From contig OZ253540.1 of the NCBI GenBank assembly GCA_965262485.1, positions 744,001 through 808,000 of the forward strand: a stretch of 64,000 nt of DNA. The letters are read 5' to 3'. The stretch is from Bin87 sp965262485 (GTDB lineage: Bacteria > Chloroflexota > Dehalococcoidia > Lucifugimonadales > UBA3495). Below the pieces are notes generated by a model. That model did not search any database and had not been told where the DNA came from. It worked only from the letters and a program-made list of their open reading frames with translations. Shown here in pieces: positions 59,280 through 64,000 of this stretch (position 1 is the first letter of the stretch; every line of letters begins with the position of its first letter). Position numbers and translations under genes: made by a program.

Positions 59280-60269
59280 GTGTCACCTCCCCAGTCTCTA
59301 ATCGCCGTAATCGGCGCCACTGCAACGGGAAAAACGGCTCTGGCGATCTCGTTGGCTCAACAATTCGGCGGCGAGGTTATCAATGCTGATAGTCGCCAGG
59401 TGTATTCCGGCATGGACATCGGCACCGCCAAACCGACCGCAGACGAACGAGCCGCTGCCGTACACCATCTGATAGATATCCGGCGACCGGATCAACCGTT
59501 GAGCCTGGGCGAGTGGCTGCCCCTGGCACGAGAGGCAGTCGCCGAAATCTCCAGTCGCGGGCGGCTCCCGATCCTGTGCGGCGGGACCGGCCAGTACGTT
59601 TGGGCATTATTGGAGGGTTGGAGGGTGCCGGCAGTACCGCCGGACCTGGAGCTCCGTGCCAACCTGGAAAAACGGGCCCAGGCTGGTGGAGCATCGGCAT
59701 TGTGGCAGGAATTGGCGGACGCTGATCCGGCGCGTGCTGCCCAGATCAACCCCCGCAATGTCCGACGCGTCATCCGCGCGCTTGAATTGCAACGCGGCGC
59801 CGGGTCCAACACTGTGGTTGTGGCATCAGCGCGTGCCGAGACTCCGCCATACCACGCCCTCACCATCGGGTTGGCATCACATCGGGCGATACTGTATGAG
59901 AAGATTGACGCCCGTGTTGACCGGATGATGGCTGACGGGCTGTTGGACGAAGCCCGATATCTGGCCCAATGCGGTTTTGTGTTGGGCCAGGGACCGTTGT
60001 CCGGTGTGGGTTACAGTCAGCTGGGCCAGTTTCTGGATGGTGAATTGACGCTTCCCGAAGCCGTTGCACGCATCAAGACCAGGACCCACGCTTTGGTGCG
60101 ACGCCAAAACACCTGGTTCAAATCCGGCGATGATCGCATTACCTGGCTGGATGCTACTGGCCGGCTTCCAACTGCGGAAGCGCGCGCCCGGGTAGCCCGA
60201 TTTTTAGGTTCGACAACACCGTGTGGTACAATTGGCCCGGACTTGGAGGATGGTATCCCCGCGGGGTAG
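59280..60269 (+). CDS. miaA: tRNA dimethylallyltransferase
   Basis: A 329-residue enzyme adding a prenyl group to A37 of tRNAs reading UNN codons. The P-loop is IGATATGKTALAISLA, then EVINADSRQVYSGMDIGTAKP and PILCGGTGQYVWALLEGW, and the C-terminal region has GVGYSQLGQFLDGELTL. GTG start at 59280. The C-terminal 20 residues beyond the fold overlap a possible TACAAT promoter for dapF (60225-60230). Confidence 0.95.
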   Translation: MSPPQSLIAVIGATATGKTALAISLAQQFGGEVINADSRQVYSGMDIGTAKPTADERAAAVHHLIDIRRPDQPLSLGEWLPLAREAVAEISSRGRLPILCGGTGQYVWALLEGWRVPAVPPDLELRANLEKRAQAGGASALWQELADADPARAAQINPRNVRRVIRALELQRGAGSNTVVVASARAETPPYHALTIGLASHRAILYEKIDARVDRMMADGLLDEARYLAQCGFVLGQGPLSGVGYSQLGQFLDGELTLPEAVARIKTRTHALVRRQNTWFKSGDDRITWLDATGRLPTAEARARVARFLGSTTPCGTIGPDLEDGIPAG

Positions 60270-60277
60270 GAGCGTTG

Positions 60278-61135
60278 ATGGAATTCACCAAAATGCACGG
60301 GGCCGGCAACGATTACGTGTATGTAGATGCACGCGCGATGCCCGAGCGTGACTGGGGCCAGCTATCCCAGGCTATCAGCGACCGCCACTTTGGCGTTGGC
60401 AGCGATGGTCTGATACTGGTGATGGATTCAGACGTCGCCGACCTGAGGATGCGGATGTTCAACGCCGATGGTTCCGAGGGAGAAATGTGCGGCAACGGCA
60501 TCCGGTGTTTCGCCAAGTACGCCATCGAGCGCGGCATCGTACCGCGGTCGGCCGGCGAGGTAACCATCGACACAATGGCCGGCGTGCGCACGGTCGTTCC
60601 CCGGTACGACGGCGCTGAAGTAAACGCCGCCCGGGTCAGCATGGGCAAACCTCGCTTTGCTCCGTCCGATATACCGGTTGACCTGGACCCGGCGATCAGC
60701 CTGAACCGCCAGACCATCATCAATTATGCGATACACCCCGGCGATTTCCGCCTGTTTCTTACTTTCGTTTCCATGGGCAACCCCCATGCCGTAACGTTCA
60801 TCGACCAGCCCGTCCGGGAATTCCCGCTGCACAACATCGGCCCGCTGGTCGAAAGGCACCCCATATTTCCCAGGCGGGTGAATTTAGAAGTGGTCAACAT
60901 TCGAGACGATGGGAATCTGGACGCCCGCGTATGGGAGCGAGGTTCCGGTGAAACCATGGCGTGCGGTACCGGCGCCTGCGCGATTGGCGTAGCCTCCCGG
61001 CTGCTGGGCCACACCGGCGACCGTGTTGCGGTGCATCTCCCCGGGGGCACTCTCACCATCGATTGGGACGGTACGGACGAAGTATATCTGGAAGGACCTG
61101 CCGCCGAGGTTTTTAGCGGAGTGTGGACAGAATGA
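60278..61135 (+). CDS. dapF: Diaminopimelate epimerase
   Basis: A 285-residue enzyme making meso-DAP from LL-DAP for lysine and peptidoglycan. It opens MEFTKMHGAGNDYVYVDARA. The two catalytic cysteines are in GEMCGNGIRCFAKYA and MACGTGACAIGVAS. The ATG at 60278 has TAGGAG upstream. Its stop overlaps the next start (ATGA at 61132-61135). Confidence 0.96.
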   Translation: MEFTKMHGAGNDYVYVDARAMPERDWGQLSQAISDRHFGVGSDGLILVMDSDVADLRMRMFNADGSEGEMCGNGIRCFAKYAIERGIVPRSAGEVTIDTMAGVRTVVPRYDGAEVNAARVSMGKPRFAPSDIPVDLDPAISLNRQTIINYAIHPGDFRLFLTFVSMGNPHAVTFIDQPVREFPLHNIGPLVERHPIFPRRVNLEVVNIRDDGNLDARVWERGSGETMACGTGACAIGVASRLLGHTGDRVAVHLPGGTLTIDWDGTDEVYLEGPAAEVFSGVWTE

Positions 61136-61815
61136 CCAGTTTCGTATCCGGGCCGACTACGTATGAGCAAGTCAGGTGGGCGGCAACGGCATTCCGCCGT
61201 GAGAGCAATGACGACGCTGCCTATATTCCGCTCTACACGGCGGAATTTCGCCAGGCCCTGCTCGAAGGACAGGACACCACCAGCGTTGAACAGTTGCTGC
61301 GATTCGTCAACAGTTGGAGATTTCGCGTCTCGTACGACAAAGCGCCCGGCATCGCTGCCGCTATCGCCTACGCTGCCCCGCACCTTAAACCGTTGTCCGC
61401 ATCCGCTCTGGAATTCGACGACCTGCGTTGCGCCACCTTGGATATCATCGAGCAAGCCTACGACAGCATCGCGGAGGCCAACGGCGTAGGACCGGCAGCG
61501 GCGTCGCTAATTCTATCGCTGTTGAACCCGGCCCTCTTTGTAATGTGGAACACCGCGATACGCAGCGCCTATTTCCCCAATGACCCGCCCAACGGCGCCA
61601 CCTACGCGCAGTTCCTCACCGTAATGCGAATGGCCGCCCTGTCCATCGCCGCCGACGCTCGCGCTCAACACGGCATCGACGACCCGGCCAGCCAAATCTC
61701 CGACGCCTTAGGCATCAACCCGCCTTTCAAACTGGCGAAATTCATCGACGAATACAACTGGCTAACCCTGGCGCGAGGGATGGCGTATCAGGAGGGCGCG
61801 GTGGTGGCGGCGTAG
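61132..61815 (+). CDS. Unknown protein, stand-alone copy of the domain fused to the antitoxin at 62190
   Basis: A 227-residue cytosolic helical protein. It begins SGPTTYEQVRWAATAFRR and contains YTAEFRQALLEGQ, the Gly-loop ANGVGPAAASLILSLLNPAL with FVMWN after it, DDPASQISDALGINPPFKLA and KFIDEYNWLTLARG. Nearly every element recurs in residues 140-365 of the 62190 product. The GVGPAAAS loop is suggestive of helix-hairpin-helix DNA-binding folds, but no family name can be asserted. The start is ATG at 61132, coupled to dapF; the toxin gene follows after 9 bp. Confidence 0.75.
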   Translation: MTSFVSGPTTYEQVRWAATAFRRESNDDAAYIPLYTAEFRQALLEGQDTTSVEQLLRFVNSWRFRVSYDKAPGIAAAIAYAAPHLKPLSASALEFDDLRCATLDIIEQAYDSIAEANGVGPAAASLILSLLNPALFVMWNTAIRSAYFPNDPPNGATYAQFLTVMRMAALSIAADARAQHGIDDPASQISDALGINPPFKLAKFIDEYNWLTLARGMAYQEGAVVAA

Positions 61816-61824
61816 CGGCGGGCA

Positions 61825-62190
61825 ATGGCAACCGAAATTGTCCGTACTGAGGAATTCAGCCGCTGGTGGGCCGAGTTGACGCCGCACGAACAGAGATCGT
61901 CGACTGCTAAAATACAGTTGTTGGCAGAGCAGGGCGTGAGACTAGGCTATCCCAGTTCATCCAAAGTGATAGATTCTGAAAATTCACACTTGCGCGAGTT
62001 ACGGGTTCAAAGTGGCGGTCGTCCCATCAGGATTTTCTATGCGTTTGACCCGCGGCGAATGGCAGCGCTGCTGATTGGTGGCGACAAGACGGGAATCAGC
62101 GACCGGCGTTTTTATGGCCGCTATGTACCGATTGCCAACCGAATCTATAACGAATACATTATGGGATTGGAACGGGAGGGACTGCTCTGA
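61825..62190 (+). CDS. HigB-like (Gp49/RelE superfamily) toxin
   Basis: A 121-residue protein matching phage-derived Gp49-like toxins: EEFSRWWAELTPHEQ, LLAEQGVRLGYPSSSKV, SHLRELRVQSGGRPIRIFYA with the basic beta-strand, and FDPRRMAALLIGGDKTGIS then RFYGRYVPIANRIYNEY. Relatives cut mRNA on ribosomes and are held by a downstream HigA. Here the next gene begins on its stop (TGATG) and carries a HigA-like domain, so toxin-first order is kept. It sits in a dap operon with no separate promoter seen. Confidence 0.86.
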   Translation: MATEIVRTEEFSRWWAELTPHEQRSSTAKIQLLAEQGVRLGYPSSSKVIDSENSHLRELRVQSGGRPIRIFYAFDPRRMAALLIGGDKTGISDRRFYGRYVPIANRIYNEYIMGLEREGLL

Positions 62191-63308
62191 TGGCAGGGTA
62201 CGGTAAATTTTCCGACTTGACCGAGCACTTTACGGCCGAGGATTGGGCAGAAGTCGCGGCTATGAAAGCCGAGACTGACGCCACGCTACCCCCGGACGAA
62301 CCCTGCGCCGTCGTGCCGATGCGGATGCTGCGGGAGCTGGAGGACACCCCGATGTCCGAACTGGAGGCTGCGTTGCAAACCGACAAGACCGGCGTTCTGG
62401 CCTTTGAGGAATGCGCTGACCCTACAGTGTCGCAGTTGCGCGCCTACATCACCGCAATGGGGGGGCGCATCAAAATCCTCGCCGACTTCCCTGACGGCGA
62501 GATTGTCTTGGCCAATTTCTACCAGAAACGGCGGTGGCCGATGCGTCCGGCGGGCAACCGGGATGATTACTATGACAAGGTAAGCAAGCCGTTGCCGCCG
62601 ATCCCCAGCGGCCCAACTACTTACCGCCAGATTGAATGGGCGGCGCAAACCTACCGCGCGCGGGAAGACGGGCGCCGCTTTGAATCGGCATATCGCCGGG
62701 TTTATACCAGCGAGTTTCGCCAAGCCCTGCTCAATCGCTGCTCGGCGTCCGAAATAGAGTGCTTGCTGGTTTTTCTCAACAAGTGGCCTAGCAAACTTTC
62801 TTACGAGAAAATGACGCCCCTTCTGCAAGAATCCGTACCGGAAGCGATTGCCGAACTGCGAAACTTGGCAACCGCGTCGCCCGACCGCGAAGGGCTGACC
62901 GACTGGGATTCTACGCTGGTGATGCGGGCGGTTGACCGGCTGATGGCGGATGACGGTATTGGGGCTACGGTGGCATCAAAAATTTTGGGAGTGGTGAACC
63001 CGGAACTCTTCGTATTATGGGACGGGGCAATCCAAAAAGCTCATTTCCCCCGGCATAAGCCTAACGATTTCGGCGCTTCTGGTCGCTACGTGCGCTTTCT
63101 CTGGGATATGGGAGATGCTGCGGAGTCCATTCGCCAGGATGCCCTAACCCACCACGAAATCGAAAACCCGGCCAGCCACTTGTCCGCTGAATTGGGGCTT
63201 GATCCTCCCTACACGCTCGCCAAGTTCCTCGACGAGTACAATTTCCTCACCATAACCAAGGGTGAGATTTACCCTGCCTTTGACCAACATCAGGAGCGCC
63301 ATGCCTAA
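62190..63308 (+). CDS. HigA-like antitoxin fused to a C-terminal copy of the 61132 domain
   Basis: A 372-residue two-part protein. Residues 1-108 follow HigA/Xre-type antitoxins: helical start FSDLTEHFTAEDWAEVAAMK, a weak HTH MRMLRELEDTPMSELEAALQ and the closing VSQLRAYITAMGGRIKILAD then FPDGE, which is diagnostic. Residues about 140-365 (SGPTTYRQIEWAAQTYRA, YTSEFRQALLN, DGIGATVASKILGVVNPELF, ENPASHLSAELGLDPPYTLA, KFLDEYNFLTITKG) are a paralogue of the 61132 protein. Antitoxins of this class are normally about 100 residues. It overlaps dapL by 8 bp. Confidence 0.8.
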   Translation: MAGYGKFSDLTEHFTAEDWAEVAAMKAETDATLPPDEPCAVVPMRMLRELEDTPMSELEAALQTDKTGVLAFEECADPTVSQLRAYITAMGGRIKILADFPDGEIVLANFYQKRRWPMRPAGNRDDYYDKVSKPLPPIPSGPTTYRQIEWAAQTYRAREDGRRFESAYRRVYTSEFRQALLNRCSASEIECLLVFLNKWPSKLSYEKMTPLLQESVPEAIAELRNLATASPDREGLTDWDSTLVMRAVDRLMADDGIGATVASKILGVVNPELFVLWDGAIQKAHFPRHKPNDFGASGRYVRFLWDMGDAAESIRQDALTHHEIENPASHLSAELGLDPPYTLAKFLDEYNFLTITKGEIYPAFDQHQERHA

Positions 63309-64000
63309 CTTTTCCCAACGCCTCGGCAAGCTCTCTCCGTATCCGTTCGTAGAAATCTCCCGCATCATTGCCGAGAAGCGGGCGGCCGGAGTGGATGTGG
63401 TGACGTTTGGAATTGGAGACCCCGATATTCCTACTCCGCAGCACATCATCGACCGCCTGTTGACCGCCTCCGAAGACCCTCCCAATCACCGCTACCCGGA
63501 GACGGACGGCCTGCCCGAGATGCGCCGGGCGATTGCTCACTGGTACAAACAACGATTCGACGTTGACCTTGATCCCGACACCGAGGTATTGCCGTTGATC
63601 GGCGCCAAAGAAGGCATCGGACACGCGGCCTTTTGCTTCCTGGATCCGGGTGATATTGCGCTGGTTCCCGACCCGGCCTATCCGGTTTATGGGGTCGGAA
63701 CCATGTTCGCCGGCGCAGAGAGCTACGTTATGCCGCTGTACGAACGCAACGGATGGCTGCCCGAACTGGACGCCATCCCCAATGATGTCGCGCGCCAGGC
63801 CAAGCTGATGTGGCTGAACTACCCCAACAACCCGACCAGCGCGGTGGCATCCCAGGAAGATCTGGAATCCGCCATGCGCTACTGCCGGGAGCACGACATC
63901 GCGTTGCTGCACGACGCCGCTTACTCCGAGGTTGGCTACGAGGGATACCGGGCCGGCAGCCTGTTGCAGATCGACGGGGCTAAAGACGTCGGGCTGGAAT
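63301..64000 (+). CDS. dapL: LL-diaminopimelate aminotransferase (partial, runs off the right edge)
   Basis: The first 233 codons are present. It opens NFSQRLGKLSPYPFVEISRI, then VTFGIGDPDIPTPQHIID, HRYPETDGLPEMRRAIAHWY, LIGAKEGIGHAAFCFLDPGD, MWLNYPNNPTSAVAS and HDAAYSEVGYEGYRA, the class I aminotransferase pattern of DapL, which makes LL-DAP directly from tetrahydrodipicolinate. The PLP lysine lies beyond the window. Its substrate product is used by DapF, encoded four genes upstream in the same run. Confidence 0.86.
   Translation, partial: MPNFSQRLGKLSPYPFVEISRIIAEKRAAGVDVVTFGIGDPDIPTPQHIIDRLLTASEDPPNHRYPETDGLPEMRRAIAHWYKQRFDVDLDPDTEVLPLIGAKEGIGHAAFCFLDPGDIALVPDPAYPVYGVGTMFAGAESYVMPLYERNGWLPELDAIPNDVARQAKLMWLNYPNNPTSAVASQEDLESAMRYCREHDIALLHDAAYSEVGYEGYRAGSLLQIDGAKDVGLE

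Overview
The window is high-GC bacterial DNA, most likely a Chloroflexota genome of the Dehalococcoidia/SAR202 type. This is inferred from content, since no rRNA or marker phylogeny could be run. The pointers are several luciferase-like flavin/F420 oxidoreductases, a thiolase paired with an HMG-CoA-synthase-like protein fused to a DUF35 domain, tandem DUF3105 proteins, a dapF/dapL lysine route, archaeal-type phosphoglycerate mutase, and very many short palindromic repeats. Genes are dense and mostly on conserved housekeeping themes. Many start codons are GTG or TTG, and several promoters have a TATAAT or TACAAT -10 box very close to the start codon.

Layout. 1-3214 (minus): phosphate uptake operon pstC-pstA-pstB-phoU; PstC carries an inserted fibronectin-III domain. 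3440-11424: metabolic genes (luciferase-like oxidoreductase, haloacid dehalogenase, a hydrolase-fold protein lacking its nucleophile, a mycothiol-type alcohol dehydrogenase, nucleoside hydrolase, peroxiredoxin, gamma-glutamyltransferase family). 11489-16524: an accessory patch with small unknown genes, a structured leader, a tiny secreted peptide, a secreted S8 protease, a decayed transposase and an abnormal serine-type tRNA. 16826-20699: rpmH-rnpA-yidD-(beta-propeller lipoprotein)-yidC-jag, without dnaA on the usual side. 20839-26296: purF-purM-purH, then an exonuclease-like gene and an SDR. 26415-31917: a duplicated-domain unknown, SprT-like metalloprotein, an IS110 element with a candidate bridge RNA, F420 oxidoreductase, gamma carbonic anhydrase, smpB. 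32306-38405: S41 protease, HMGS-like/DUF35 plus thiolase, minCDE. 38929-43420: MFS transporter, class III aminotransferase, small redox proteins. 43620-53098 (minus): a long purine operon guaA-purD-X-Y-purE-(phosphatase)-purB-purC-DUF3105-DUF3105-purS; purL and purQ are absent. 53450-58440: tsaC-like gene, prenyl-synthase-like gene, then glycolytic pgk-apgM-tpiA. 58644-64000: a NYN nuclease-like gene, miaA, dapF, a four-cistron unit containing a HigB-type toxin, and dapL running off the end.

The most novel signal is at 61132-63308. Between dapF and dapL, with overlapping start and stop codons, lie a protein of unknown fold, a HigB/Gp49-like toxin, and a HigA-like antitoxin fused to a second copy of the first protein's domain. 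A remote third relative sits in the purine operon at 49615-50220. The toxin pair therefore appears wired into lysine/cell-wall precursor synthesis through a duplicated, unnamed domain.

The second strong theme is short non-autonomous mobile repeats. At least six families (called A to F here) occupy nearly all longer intergenic gaps. Families A, B and C have different terminal inverted repeats and target-site signatures but share internal palindromes, which suggests that ends and cores have been exchanged. Both family A copies sit with their left boundary on the TAG stop codon of the preceding gene.
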